NCBI RefSeq assembly: GCF_003096715.1
Contig: NZ_QEOL01000009.1
Span: 62,001 to 126,000, forward strand
Reading direction: 5' to 3'
DNA length: 64,000 nucleotides
Origin: Paraburkholderia silvatlantica
Lineage (GTDB): Bacteria; Pseudomonadota; Gammaproteobacteria; Burkholderiales; Burkholderiaceae
The translations under genes and the position numbers were made by a program. This document shows, in pieces, positions 1-9,306 of the stretch (its first letter is position 1; each line of letters begins with the position of its first letter). The notes beneath the pieces were generated by a model that saw only the letters and a program-made list of their open reading frames with translations, made no database searches and was not told the origin of the DNA.

Positions 1-1
1 C

Positions 2-505
2 GACGGCACGGAGTTTCCGCAGCACGGCACCATCAGCTTTGCGAATCCGGCGTTCAGCACCGACACGGGTACGTTCCTCGTGCGGGCCACACTCGCGAAC
101 CCGAAGGGTACGCTGCGGCCGGGGCAGTTCGTGCGCGCGCGCGTGTCGGGCGCGACGCGGCCGAATGCGATCCTCGTGCCGCAACGGGCAGTGCTGCAGG
201 GCGCCAGGAGCCACTTCGTATGGGTTGTGGACAATGAGTCGAAGGCCAGACAGCGGGTGGTCGAAGTCGGCGACTGGAGCGGCGACAACTGGTTCATCAA
301 CGATGGCCTGAAGTCCGGCGAGCGCATCGTGGTGGACGGCGCGATCCGCGTCGTGCCCGACGTGCCGCTCAAGATTGCCGGGACGCTCCCCTCGACGCAG
401 ACCGGCGGCAAGGCGATCGTCGAGAAGGGTGGCGCGTCGGCGCCACAGGTTAGCGGGGGCGAGCGAGCGACGGTGCCGGCCAAAACCGGCGGTGCGTCGC
501 AGTAA
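2..505 (+). CDS. RND efflux periplasmic adaptor, C-terminal part (partial)
   Basis: This is the C-terminal 167 codons of a membrane-fusion (adaptor) protein; the 5' end lies outside the window. It reads in frame from base 2 with the typical AcrA/MexA-family beta-barrel and membrane-proximal sequence (GTISFANPAFSTDTGTFLVR, then LRPGQFVRARV and AILVPQRAVLQG). Such lipoproteins or membrane-anchored proteins bridge the inner-membrane pump and the outer-membrane channel in the periplasm. The stop lies 11 bp before the pump gene, so the three genes form one operon. The low-complexity Ala/Gly/Pro tail is usual for this family. Substrate cannot be told from this fragment. Confidence 0.93.
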   Translation, partial: DGTEFPQHGTISFANPAFSTDTGTFLVRATLANPKGTLRPGQFVRARVSGATRPNAILVPQRAVLQGARSHFVWVVDNESKARQRVVEVGDWSGDNWFINDGLKSGERIVVDGAIRVVPDVPLKIAGTLPSTQTGGKAIVEKGGASAPQVSGGERATVPAKTGGASQ

Positions 506-516
506 GAGGCGACTCG

Positions 517-3500
517 ATGAATATCTCGCACTTCTGCATCGACCGACCCATCTTCGCGTCCGTCATCTCGATCGTGATCACGCTCGGCGGCGCATTGACG
601 ATGCTCGCGCTGCCCATCGCGCAGTATCCGGACGTCACACCGCCGCAGATCACGGTCTCCGCGACCTACCCGGGGGCCAGCGCGGACGTCGTGGCGAACA
701 ATGTGGCCGCGCCGATCGAGCAACAGGTCAACGGTGCGGACAACATGATCTACATGTATTCGTCCGGCTCGTCGACTGGCAACTACACGCTCAACGTGTT
801 CTTCGGTATCGGCACCAATCCGGAACTCGCCCAGGTCGACGTGCAGAACCGCGTGAACCTCGCGCTGCCTCAACTGCCTCAGCAGGTGCAGTCGCAGGGC
901 GTCCAGGTCCAGAAGAAGTCGAACGCCTTCATGATGGTGATCGCGATCTACTCGCCAGACGAGCGCTTCGATCCGACCTATATCGCGAACTACGCGAACG
1001 TCTACGTGCTCGACACGCTCAAGCGGATTCCGGGCGCGAACCAGTCGTCGATCTTTGGCACGCCAGATTATGCGATGCGGATCTGGCTGAAGCCCGATCG
1101 CATGGCGCAGCTCGGCATCACCGCCGGCGACGTGCAGAATGCCGTGCGGGCCCAGAACCAGCAATTCGCGGTCGGCACCGTCGGCCAGGCGCCAACCGGC
1201 AACCCGGTCGAGCAGTCGTTCGCGGTGACGACCACCGGGCGGCTCGCGACGCCTGCCGAGTTCGACAACATCATCATCCGCGCAGCAAGTAACGGCGCGG
1301 CGATCGTCCGCCTGAAAGACATCGGCCGGGCCGAGCTGGGTCAGAAGAGCTATTCGAACCGCACCACCTACCAGGGCAAGCCGGCGACGATCATAGCGGT
1401 CTACCAGCAGCCGGGCGCGAATGCGCTCGACGTCTCGAAGCAGGTGCGCGAGACGCTTGCGGAGCTCAAGACTTCATTTCCTGAAGGGCTCGACTATCAG
1501 GTCGCGATGGATACAACGGAATTCACGCGTGCGTCGATCGCCGACGTGGTCCATACGTTCTTCGAAGCGCTCGTGCTGGTGGTGATCGTCGTGTACGTGT
1601 TTCTGCAGAGCCTGCGCGCGACGCTCATTCCGGTGCTGGCCGTACCGGTGTCGATCGTCGGCACGGCGATGGGGATGGCGGCGCTGGGTTTTTCGATCAA
1701 CATGCTGACGTTGTTCGGGATGGTGCTCGCCATCGGCATCGTCGTGGACGACGCGATCGTCGTGATCGAGAACGTCGAGCGCAACATGACCGTGTTCAAG
1801 CTCAGCCCGAAAGACGCCGCCAAGCGAGCGATGGACGAGGTATCGGGCCCGGTCATCGCGATCGTGCTCGTCATGTGCGCCGTGTTCGTGCCGGTTGCGT
1901 TCCTTGGCGGCATCACCGGACAGTTGTACAAGCAGTTCGCGATCACGATTGCGATCTCGGTGGTGTTCTCGGGCATCGTGGCGCTCACGCTGTCGCCGGC
2001 GCTTGCCGCCATCCTGCTCAAGCCCGCGCACCATGAGAAAAAGGGCTTCTTCCGGTGGTTCGACCATCAGTTCGAGCGCATGACGGCCGGCTACGGGCGC
2101 GCCGTGCAGTTCATGATCCGGCGCTACGTGCTGGGCCTCCTCGTTTTCGGGGCCGTGATCGTGCTCGCCGTCATGATGGGCAAGTCGATCCCGGGCGCTT
2201 TCCTGCCGCCCGAGGACCAGGGCTATCTGCTTGGCGCGATCGTCATGCCAGATGCGGCGAGCCTCGACCGGACCGCGGACGTGGGCGACAAGGTCACCGA
2301 CTATTTCATGAAGCAGGCGGCGGTCAGCAGCATCACGATCGTGAACGGCTACAGTCTGCTCGACAGCCAGAACAAGAACAACGCGGGCACGTTCTTCGTC
2401 GGCCTGAGGGGTTTCGACGAACGGTACAAATTCTCGAACATCAGGGAGCAAAACGCGCGCGCGGTGCTGATCAAGGCTTACGAAACGCTCTCGAAAATTC
2501 AGGAGGGCCTCGTCATCCCGGTGAATCCGCCGTCCATTCCGGGTCTCGGTACGACAGGCGGCAGCGAGATGTGGATCGAAAGTCACGGAGACGGTTCGAT
2601 TCAGCAACTCGCGGGCGTCGTACAGGACTTCATGGCGAAGGCGAGGGCGCGCCCCGAGCTGACCGGCGTGACCACGACGTTCAACGCGAGTTCGCAGCAG
2701 TTGCTCGTGAACGTCGACCGCGACCAGGCGGAGACGCTCGGCGTGCCGGTCGAAGAGGTGTACAGCGCCATGCAGACGATGTTCGGCTCGCTTTACGTGT
2801 CGCAGTTCAACAAGGACGCGCGGCTCTGGCAGGTGATCGTTCAGGCCGACCCGCGCTACCGGCTCACGCCCGCCGACCTCGACCAGATCTACGTGCGCAG
2901 CCGCTCGAACAACATGGTGCCGATCAAGGCGGTGATGACTTACAAGTACGTCACGGGACCCGATCTGATCACGCGCTTCAACAACTTCCCGGCGGTGAAG
3001 ATTACGGCAAATGCGGCGCCGGGCTACAGTTCGGGCCAGGTGATCGGCACCTTGAAGGAACTCGCCGCGCAGATGCCGCCGGGCTACGGCGTAGGGTGGA
3101 GCGGCGAGGCGTTCGAAGAGATCAAGTCGGGTTCGACCGGGGGGCTCGTGTTCGTGTTCGGGATCGTCATGGTATTCCTGATCCTCGCCGCGCAATACGA
3201 GAAGTGGTCGCTGCCGCTCGGCGTGCTCATGGCGGTGCCATTCGCCCTGTTCGGCGCGCTGCTCGCGATTCTGCTGCGCGGCCTGAACAACGACGTCTAC
3301 TTCCAGATCGGGCTGACCATGTTGATCGCGCTCGCCGCAAAGAACGCGATCCTGATCTTCGAGTTTGCGGTGCTGAACCGGGAGGCGGGCAAGACACCAT
3401 ACGACGCCGCGCTGATCGCGGCGGAAGAACGCCTGCGGCCGATCGTGATGACGTCGCTTGCGTTCATCCTCGGCTGCGTGCCGCTCGCCATTGCGCTCGG

Positions 3501-3732
3501 CGCCTCGCAAAACAGCCGCCATTCGATCGGCACAGGCGTGATCGGCGGGATGCTGGGTGCAACCGCGATCGCCGTGTTCTTCATTCCGATGTTCTACTGG
3601 GGGATCGAGTCGCTTGGCTCGGGCAAGGGCGGCGGCAAGGACACAACCGTGCCTGGCAGCGGAACGCCGCCGGCGTCCGGCGGCCCTGGCTCGCCGACCG
3701 TCACGCCGTCCGCGCGGCACGAGGACGACTGA
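517..3732 (+). CDS. RND multidrug efflux permease, HAE-1 family (AcrB/MexB-like)
   Basis: Inner-membrane proton/drug antiporter of 1071 residues, normal for the family. It starts with the classical N-terminus (FCIDRPIFASVISIVI), has two large periplasmic loops and about 12 membrane segments. The proton-relay residues are present: Asp411-Asp412 in TM4 (GIVVDDAIVVIENVERNM) and Lys942 in TM10 (LAAKNAILIFEFA), matching D407, D408 and K940 of AcrB. A Shine-Dalgarno-like aagagg precedes the ATG. The C-terminal tail after about residue 1030 is rich in Gly, Ser and Pro. The channel gene follows one base after the stop. The family exports hydrophobic drugs, dyes or solvents; the exact substrate is not readable. 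Any local regulator lies outside the window. Confidence 0.97.
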   Translation: MNISHFCIDRPIFASVISIVITLGGALTMLALPIAQYPDVTPPQITVSATYPGASADVVANNVAAPIEQQVNGADNMIYMYSSGSSTGNYTLNVFFGIGTNPELAQVDVQNRVNLALPQLPQQVQSQGVQVQKKSNAFMMVIAIYSPDERFDPTYIANYANVYVLDTLKRIPGANQSSIFGTPDYAMRIWLKPDRMAQLGITAGDVQNAVRAQNQQFAVGTVGQAPTGNPVEQSFAVTTTGRLATPAEFDNIIIRAASNGAAIVRLKDIGRAELGQKSYSNRTTYQGKPATIIAVYQQPGANALDVSKQVRETLAELKTSFPEGLDYQVAMDTTEFTRASIADVVHTFFEALVLVVIVVYVFLQSLRATLIPVLAVPVSIVGTAMGMAALGFSINMLTLFGMVLAIGIVVDDAIVVIENVERNMTVFKLSPKDAAKRAMDEVSGPVIAIVLVMCAVFVPVAFLGGITGQLYKQFAITIAISVVFSGIVALTLSPALAAILLKPAHHEKKGFFRWFDHQFERMTAGYGRAVQFMIRRYVLGLLVFGAVIVLAVMMGKSIPGAFLPPEDQGYLLGAIVMPDAASLDRTADVGDKVTDYFMKQAAVSSITIVNGYSLLDSQNKNNAGTFFVGLRGFDERYKFSNIREQNARAVLIKAYETLSKIQEGLVIPVNPPSIPGLGTTGGSEMWIESHGDGSIQQLAGVVQDFMAKARARPELTGVTTTFNASSQQLLVNVDRDQAETLGVPVEEVYSAMQTMFGSLYVSQFNKDARLWQVIVQADPRYRLTPADLDQIYVRSRSNNMVPIKAVMTYKYVTGPDLITRFNNFPAVKITANAAPGYSSGQVIGTLKELAAQMPPGYGVGWSGEAFEEIKSGSTGGLVFVFGIVMVFLILAAQYEKWSLPLGVLMAVPFALFGALLAILLRGLNNDVYFQIGLTMLIALAAKNAILIFEFAVLNREAGKTPYDAALIAAEERLRPIVMTSLAFILGCVPLAIALGASQNSRHSIGTGVIGGMLGATAIAVFFIPMFYWGIESLGSGKGGGKDTTVPGSGTPPASGGPGSPTVTPSARHEDD

Positions 3733-3733
3733 G

Positions 3734-5227
3734 ATGCGTGCCACAGCCTTCGCGCGCGTCGCGGCGCCAGTCCTGCTCAGCGGGATGCTGAACGGCTGTC
3801 TGCTCGGCCCTGACTATGAGCGGCCCAAAGTGGACGTGCCGGCAACGTACCGGTTTGCGTACCCGGAAGCGGCAGACGTTGCCAACACCGCGTGGTGGGA
3901 GCAGTTCGACGACCCGGTGCTGAACGGCCTGGTGAAGACCGCGCTCGAGAACAACCTCAACGTGAAGCAGGCGGCTGCGCGTGTCGACGAGTTCATGGGC
4001 CAGTTCGTGAGCACGCGCTCGGCGCTGTTCCCGCAGGCGAGCGCCGGTTTCAGCGCGGCGCGCGAGCGCGCATCGCAGAACGGGCCGACGCCGATACCGG
4101 CCGGCGTCTCGCCGGTCTTCAACGAGTTCCAGGCGAGCGTGTCGGCGTTCTGGACCATCGACCTGTTTGGCCAGGTACGGCGCGAAACCGAGGCGGCGCG
4201 TGCCAACGTGAACGCCGCCGAACAGAGCCGCCGCGCGACGATCCTGACGCTCGTCGCATCGGTCGCGACGTCCTATATCACGCTGCGCAGCCTCGACGCG
4301 CAACTCGAAATCGCGCAGAGCACAACCGTGAGCCGGGCCGATTCCGTGCATGTGTTCACGCTGCGCCAGCAGTTCGGCCAGACCTCGGATATGGAGCTTG
4401 CACAGAGCCAGTCCGACTATGCGGCGACGAAGGCGACCATCCCGCAATTCGAGCAGCAGATCGCGCAGCAGGAAGACGCGCTCTCGGTGCTGCTCGGCAG
4501 CAATCCGGAGCCGATCCTGCGCGGCCGCGCGCTGGTGGATCTGTCGACGCCCGCCGTGCCTCAGGGTATGCCTTCGGATCTGCTCGAACGCCGGCCGGAC
4601 CTGCTGCAGGCCGAGCAGAACCTCGTCGCGCAAAATGCGCTGATTGGCGCGGCGCGCGCACTGTATTTCCCGCAAATTTCACTCACGGGGCTGTTCGGAT
4701 CAGTGAGTACGCAGTTCTCGAGCCTCTTCACGGGACCTGCGCGGGTATGGTCGTTTGCCGGCTCGGCAGCGATGCCGCTGTTTACGGGCGGCAACATTTA
4801 CGGCCAGAACCAGCAGGCCGACGCGCGTCAGCAGGAGGCGCTGTTCGCCTACGAAAATGCGGTCAAGGTTGCGTTCCAGCAGGTCGACGACGCGCTGATC
4901 TCGGTGCAAAAGTCACGCGAGCAGTTTGAGATTCAGAGCCAGCAGGTCGAATCGCTGCGCAAGTATCTGCGGCTTGCGCGGCTGCGCTACGAGGGCGGCT
5001 ATACGAGCTACCTCGAGGTGCTCGATGCCGAGCGCAATCTGTTCAACGCGGAACTGCAGCAGACTCAGACCCGGGCCGCGACGCTGACGAATCTCGTCAA
5101 CCTCTATATGGCGATGGGCGGCGGCTGGGTCGTACAGGCGGAGCAGATGACCGTGCCGCAGCCGGCGAGCGGTTCAGCGCCGGTGCAGCCGGCAACGGCG
5201 GAACCTGTTGCGCAGGTGCCGCAATGA
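3734..5227 (+). CDS. Outer-membrane efflux channel lipoprotein (OprM/NodT family)
   Basis: Predicted outer-membrane factor of 497 residues that completes the RND system. The ATG at 3734 follows the pump stop by one base. I chose it over an upstream in-frame start because it places a lipoprotein signal (LLSGMLNGC, lipidated Cys near residue 22) at the N-terminus. Typical NodT/OprM features follow: DYERPKVDVPATYRF, AAWWEQF-like segment (TAWWEQFDDPVLNGLVKTAL), the paired outer-membrane efflux repeats, and the conserved RLRYEGGYTSYLEVLDAER near the end. It forms a trimeric barrel and periplasmic tunnel. The Pro/Ala-rich tail is variable in the family. Confidence 0.95.
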   Translation: MRATAFARVAAPVLLSGMLNGCLLGPDYERPKVDVPATYRFAYPEAADVANTAWWEQFDDPVLNGLVKTALENNLNVKQAAARVDEFMGQFVSTRSALFPQASAGFSAARERASQNGPTPIPAGVSPVFNEFQASVSAFWTIDLFGQVRRETEAARANVNAAEQSRRATILTLVASVATSYITLRSLDAQLEIAQSTTVSRADSVHVFTLRQQFGQTSDMELAQSQSDYAATKATIPQFEQQIAQQEDALSVLLGSNPEPILRGRALVDLSTPAVPQGMPSDLLERRPDLLQAEQNLVAQNALIGAARALYFPQISLTGLFGSVSTQFSSLFTGPARVWSFAGSAAMPLFTGGNIYGQNQQADARQQEALFAYENAVKVAFQQVDDALISVQKSREQFEIQSQQVESLRKYLRLARLRYEGGYTSYLEVLDAERNLFNAELQQTQTRAATLTNLVNLYMAMGGGWVVQAEQMTVPQPASGSAPVQPATAEPVAQVPQ

Positions 5228-5308
5228 TCGTCGGGCAGCAAATGGATGAGCCGCGCTGAGGAGAGTCGGATCGCAAGGAGCGTGGTGCTGGGAACGGGGT
5301 TATTTTTT

Positions 5309-5336
5309 ATTTGACATAATGCAAATTATCGCATTT
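5309..5336. other. dif-like XerC/XerD recombination site (candidate)
   Basis: A 28-bp AT-rich site reads ATTTGACATAA, then a 6-bp centre TGCAAA, then TTATCGCATTT. The first arm differs from the proteobacterial XerD-arm consensus (ATTTAACATAA, as read on this strand) at one of 11 bases. The second arm keeps the inner TTAT and resembles XerC arms only loosely. The 11-6-11 layout with inner ATAA/TTAT symmetry is that of chromosome, plasmid (pdif) and phage dif sites. Genes left of it read rightward and genes right of it mostly read leftward, as expected near a replication terminus. It could also be a chance AT-rich match. Confidence 0.4.
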
Positions 5337-5352
5337 TTGACTTGTAGTGGCT

Positions 5353-5510
5353 AAGTTCAAATGTCCGCTTTTGACCAAGTTCAAATGTCCGATTCGCGTT
5401 CGTCGTAAGCTTGCCGCCCGCTGGAGGATCCAGCTTCGGGGAGCTTCGATGCCGATATCGAGCACCACGGCAAGCCAGGCGCGCTGTACAGCGACAAGGC
5501 GAGCCCCTGA
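5353..5510 (+). mobile_element. Scar of an ISNCY/IS1202-like insertion sequence
   Basis: Two perfect 15-bp direct repeats (aagttcaaatgtccg) lie at 5353-5367 and 5377-5391, a spacing of 24 bp, as in the ends of this IS type from memory. They are followed at 5445-5510 by an out-of-context coding piece reading FDADIEHHGKPGALYSDKAS then stop. The HGKPxALYSDK motif is typical of ISNCY-family (DDE) transposases, where it is normally followed by HSVFR. Almost all of the transposase is missing, so this is a deletion remnant, not a working element. The family name is from motif recall and was not searched. Confidence 0.55.
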
Positions 5511-5513
5511 CGA

Positions 5514-6374
5514 TTAAGCTGCTCTGCCGTGGTCACACGTCGCACCATTTGACGCAGCATCCCATTCCGGCGACCAGGCAGCCTTGCTAACCCGCCCGTC
5601 CGGCCGTGCGAGCCCGGCGATCGCGCGCATATCGTCGCCGCTCAGCGCGAAATCGAATACGTCGATGTTTTCGGCGATGCGCCGCGGATTGCCCGATTTC
5701 GGTAATGCGGCCACACCCGGCTGCTGGATCAGCCAGCGCAGCAGGATCTGCGAAACCGATTTGCCGTAGCGCGCAGCGATCCTGGCGACCGACGGATCCT
5801 GCAGCAGTCGGCCGCTGCCGAGCGGCGTATGCGCGACGAACGTGATGCCGTGCTTCGCACATGCCGCGAGGACCTTGCGCTGGTTCAGATACGGGTGGTA
5901 CTCGCACTGATTCACCGACAGCGGTACCGGCGACGAGGCAACCGCGCGCTCCAGCCACGCCACCGGGAAATTCGATACGCCGATCTTGCGCGCCCGGCCC
6001 TGCCGGTGCGCTTCGGCCAGCGCGTCGAGCGTCTCCTCGAGCGGAATGTCGGGGTTTGGCCAATGGATCAACAGCAGATCGACGTAATCGAGTTTCAGCG
6101 CGGCGAGGCTGCGTTCCACCGATTGCCGCAGCGCGGGCGCATGCAGGTCGGTCCACCAAACCTTGGTGGTCACGAATAGCGAGTCGCGCGCGATGCCGCT
6201 TTGGCGGATGCCTTCGCCGACCGCCGCTTCGTTCTGATAGCGCGGCGCCGTGTCGATATGGCGATAGCCGCTTTCGATCGCGCTGCGCACCGCGCGCACG
6301 CCGTCGTCGTGTTCCGATTGCCAGGTGCCGAGGCCGATCGCCGGAACGGCCAGCGGTTGTGTGTCGGTATTCAT
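5514..6374 (-). CDS. Aldo/keto reductase
   Basis: NAD(P)H-dependent aldo/keto reductase of 286 residues, cytosolic. The family core is intact: GLGTWQ at the start, the catalytic Asp and Tyr in YRHIDTAPRYQNE, Lys in FVTTKVWW and His in LLIHWPNPD. Coenzyme-site sequence KSGNPRRIAENIDVFDF lies near the C-terminus. It resembles small AKR3/AKR5-type 2,5-diketogluconate reductase-like enzymes. I chose the ATG at 6374; an in-frame TTG at 6398 would overlap the upstream aminotransferase stop. It is the last gene of a five-gene - strand run and may reduce an aldehyde made by the neighbouring oxidases or aminotransferases. The substrate is unknown. Confidence 0.93.
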   Translation of the reverse strand: MNTDTQPLAVPAIGLGTWQSEHDDGVRAVRSAIESGYRHIDTAPRYQNEAAVGEGIRQSGIARDSLFVTTKVWWTDLHAPALRQSVERSLAALKLDYVDLLLIHWPNPDIPLEETLDALAEAHRQGRARKIGVSNFPVAWLERAVASSPVPLSVNQCEYHPYLNQRKVLAACAKHGITFVAHTPLGSGRLLQDPSVARIAARYGKSVSQILLRWLIQQPGVAALPKSGNPRRIAENIDVFDFALSGDDMRAIAGLARPDGRVSKAAWSPEWDAASNGATCDHGRAA

Positions 6375-6394
6375 CGTGGTGCTCACCAGTTTCG

Positions 6395-7759
6395 TCAAGA
6401 CAGCACTTCGTCGAGTGCCGCCGCCATGCGACTCACGATCTCGTCGGCGTCATCGTGCGTTGTAATCAGCGGCGGCGCGAAGCCGACGATATCCGTGCCG
6501 AGCGCGCGAATCAGCAAGCCGCGCTCGCGCGCCGCCGCGACCACGCGCGCGTTGATCCGCTGATCGGCGGGAAAGCGCTCGCGCGCGGCGGGATCGCGCA
6601 TCAGCTCGACCGCCAGCATCATGCCGACGCCGCGAATGTCGCCGACCGCGTGGTGCGTGCCAAGCGTCGCGCGCAGCCGTTCGAGCAGATAGCCGCCGAC
6701 GTCGCCCGCGTTCTGCACCAGCCCTTCGCGCTCGATGATGTCGAGATTCGCGAGCGCGGCCGCCGCGCCGAGCGGATGTCCCGAGTAGGTCCAGCCGTGG
6801 CCCATCATCCCCTGCTCGCGCGATCCGCGCATCAGCACGTCCCAGAACGCCTCGCCGACCACCACCGCCGATAGCGGCGCGTAGCCGCTCGTCAGGCCCT
6901 TCGCGAAGGTCACCAGATCGGGCGCGATGCCGAAGCGCTCGCAACCGGTGCGCGCGCCGAGACGGCCGAATCCGCACACCACTTCGTCGGCGATCAGCAG
7001 GATGTCGTGACGCCTGAGCAGCGCCTGCACCGCGGGCCAGTAGCCGGCTGGCGGCGGCACGATACCACCGGTGCCGTTCATCGGTTCGGCGATGAACGCC
7101 GCGATCGTGTCCGCGCCCTCGCGCTCGATCAGCGCTTCGAGTTCGGCGACGCATTGTTCGGTGAAACGCGCTTCGCTCATGGCGGGATCGGGGCGGCGAT
7201 AGTAGTCCGGACACATCGCACGAATCACGCGGTCGAACGGCGCATCGAAATTGGCGTGATACACCGGTAGCCCGGTCAGGCCGCCGGTCACGATGCCGGA
7301 GCCGTGATACGCCCGGTCGCGCGCGATGATTTTCTTTTTGTTCGGGCGGCCGAGGATGTTGTTGTAGTACCAGACGAGTTTGATCTGCGTTTCGTTGGCG
7401 TCCGATCCGGACATGCCGTAGTACACCTTGATCATGCCCGGCGGCGCCCACTGCTCGATCAGCCGTTGCGACAGTTCGATCGCCGGTGCGTGGCCCGCGC
7501 CCTGGTAGCTGTGGTAGTACGACAGCCGCTTGCACTGCTCCGCGATCCGCACGGCGATTTCCTCGCGGCCATAGCCGACGTTCACGCAATACAGACCCGC
7601 GAAGCCGTCGATGTACTCGCGGCCTTCGACGTCGGTGAGCCGGATGCCGCTCGCGCGATCGACGATCAACGGCGGCAGCGCGCCGCTCGCGTGATCGAAG
7701 GCGTGCGTGCCCGGATGGAAATAGTGGCGGCGATCGGCCTCTTCGAGCGTGCTCAACAT
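6395..7759 (-). CDS. Class III (omega) aminotransferase, PLP-dependent
   Basis: Aminotransferase of 454 residues from the ATG at 7759, which has a strong caggagg ribosome site just upstream; the longer open frame lacks family similarity. Landmarks: GFAGLYCVNVGYG, GMSGSDANETQIKL, the PLP-binding Asp in LIADEVVCGFGRLG and the Schiff-base Lys in TFAKGLTSGYAPLSA. It belongs to the group that contains putrescine-, GABA- and beta-alanine:pyruvate aminotransferases. It lies 43 bp downstream of a succinate-semialdehyde dehydrogenase-like gene, so the pair likely converts a terminal amine to an aldehyde and then an acid. The amino donor is not known. Confidence 0.95.
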   Translation of the reverse strand: MLSTLEEADRRHYFHPGTHAFDHASGALPPLIVDRASGIRLTDVEGREYIDGFAGLYCVNVGYGREEIAVRIAEQCKRLSYYHSYQGAGHAPAIELSQRLIEQWAPPGMIKVYYGMSGSDANETQIKLVWYYNNILGRPNKKKIIARDRAYHGSGIVTGGLTGLPVYHANFDAPFDRVIRAMCPDYYRRPDPAMSEARFTEQCVAELEALIEREGADTIAAFIAEPMNGTGGIVPPPAGYWPAVQALLRRHDILLIADEVVCGFGRLGARTGCERFGIAPDLVTFAKGLTSGYAPLSAVVVGEAFWDVLMRGSREQGMMGHGWTYSGHPLGAAAALANLDIIEREGLVQNAGDVGGYLLERLRATLGTHHAVGDIRGVGMMLAVELMRDPAARERFPADQRINARVVAAARERGLLIRALGTDIVGFAPPLITTHDDADEIVSRMAAALDEVLS

Positions 7760-7802
7760 GTCCTCCTGTACGCCATCGAGGCAACCGATGAAGATGAAAA
7801 GA

Positions 7803-9275
7803 TCAAGCGAGTCCCCCCTGGCACACGTACTTGATCGCCAGATAGTCGTCGAGGCCGTAGCGCGAACCTTCGCGGCCATAGCCCGATTCCTTGATGCCCC
7901 CGAACGGCGCCGCCTCGCTCGACACCGCGCCCTCGTTCACGCCGATCACGCCCGCTTCCAGCGCCGCCGACACGCGCTCGATGCGCCGCATGTCCTGCGT
8001 ATAGAAGTACGCGGCGAGGCCATATGGCGTGTCGTTGGCCGTGCGAATCACCTCGGCTTCGTCGTCGAACGAAAAGAGCGGCGCGACCGGCCCGAAGGTT
8101 TCCTCGTTGCAGAACAGCATGTCGCTCGACGCATCGACGAGCACGGTCGGCGCGTAGAAGTTGTCGCCGAGTTCAGACAACCGCCGGCCGCCCGTCAACA
8201 CTTTCGCGCCGCGCTCGACCGCGTGATCGACGTGACGCGCGATCTTTTCCACCGCGCGCGCGTTGATCATCGGACCGATCTGCGCGGACGGATCGGCGGC
8301 GGCGGCAACCTTCAACGCGCCGACGCGCTCGGCCAGCATCGACGCGAAACGGTCATACACCGACGCGTGCACGTACACGCGATTCGGGCACACGCAGGTC
8401 TGCCCGCCATTGCGGAATTTCGCGGCGATCACGCCGTCGACTGCGGCAGAGAGATCGGCGTCCTCGAACACGATGAACGGCGCGTTGCCGCCGAGTTCGA
8501 GCGACAGCTTCTTCAGCGTGCGCGCCGAATCGCGCGCGAGCAGCTTGCCGACCGCGGTCGAGCCGGTGAACGTGATCTTGCGCACGCGCGAGTCTTCGAG
8601 CCAGTCGGCCACCGCTTCGATGCCGCTCTCGCGCGACGCCGCGATCACGTTGAGCACACCGTCCGGCACGCCCGCTTCCTGCGCGAGCAGCGCCAGCGCG
8701 AGCGCGGTCAGCGGCGTGTCCTCGGCCGGCTTGGCGACCACCACGCAGCCCGCCGCGAGCGCGGGCGCAATCTTGCGAGCGATCATCGCGAGCGGAAAGT
8801 TCCACGGCGTGATGGCCGCGACGATCCCGACCGGCTCCTTCACCGCCGTCATCCTCTTGCCGCGCTGCTGCGGCGGCAGGATGTCGCCGTGAACGTGCGC
8901 GGCTTCGTCGGCGAACCACGCGACGTAGCCCGCGCCATACGCCACTTCACCGCGTGCTTCCGCCAGCGGCTTGCCTTGTTCCGACGACATCAGCCGCGCG
9001 AGGTCCTCGGTATTCGCGACGATCAGCGCGTGCCAGCAGCGCAGGATTTCGGCGCGCTCGCGCGGCAGCCTTGCGCGCCATGCGGGAAACGCGGCATGCG
9101 CGGCATCCGTGGCGGCGCGCGCGTCGGCGGCGTGGCTGTCGGGAATGCGCGCGAGCGTGTCGCCGTTGGCCGGATTGGCGACGGCGAAGGTGCGGCCGCT
9201 CGCGGAGGGCAGCCAGCGTCCGCCGATCAGGTTGGCGTCGCGAACGAGGTCGGAACGGGTCAGCAATTCGATCAT
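7803..9275 (-). CDS. gabD: Succinate-semialdehyde dehydrogenase-like aldehyde dehydrogenase
   Basis: NAD(P)-dependent aldehyde dehydrogenase of 490 residues, the usual GabD length. It shows the N-terminal INGRW-like motif (LIGGRWLPSASG), the cofactor region TPWNFPLAMIARK and FTGSTAVGKLLARD, the catalytic Glu in LELGGNAPFIVFEDADL, and the nucleophile Cys294 in GGQTCVCPNR with the second Cys two residues on, typical of GabD-type enzymes. C-terminal PFGGIKESGYGREG is conserved. It sits between two class III aminotransferase genes on one strand. This supports oxidation of succinate semialdehyde or a similar omega-oxo acid after transamination. The exact chain length of the substrate is inferred. 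Confidence 0.94.
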   Translation of the reverse strand: MIELLTRSDLVRDANLIGGRWLPSASGRTFAVANPANGDTLARIPDSHAADARAATDAAHAAFPAWRARLPRERAEILRCWHALIVANTEDLARLMSSEQGKPLAEARGEVAYGAGYVAWFADEAAHVHGDILPPQQRGKRMTAVKEPVGIVAAITPWNFPLAMIARKIAPALAAGCVVVAKPAEDTPLTALALALLAQEAGVPDGVLNVIAASRESGIEAVADWLEDSRVRKITFTGSTAVGKLLARDSARTLKKLSLELGGNAPFIVFEDADLSAAVDGVIAAKFRNGGQTCVCPNRVYVHASVYDRFASMLAERVGALKVAAAADPSAQIGPMINARAVEKIARHVDHAVERGAKVLTGGRRLSELGDNFYAPTVLVDASSDMLFCNEETFGPVAPLFSFDDEAEVIRTANDTPYGLAAYFYTQDMRRIERVSAALEAGVIGVNEGAVSSEAAPFGGIKESGYGREGSRYGLDDYLAIKYVCQGGLA

Positions 9276-9306
9276 GTGAATGTCTCTCTGCGATGGCGAC
9301 GCGGGC

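Noticed and set aside
1474..3744. A 756-residue open frame antisense to the RND pump gene
   Set aside because: Its translation is a low-complexity Arg/His/Asp-rich shadow typical of antisense frames in GC-rich genes; the + strand product is a clear RND pump.
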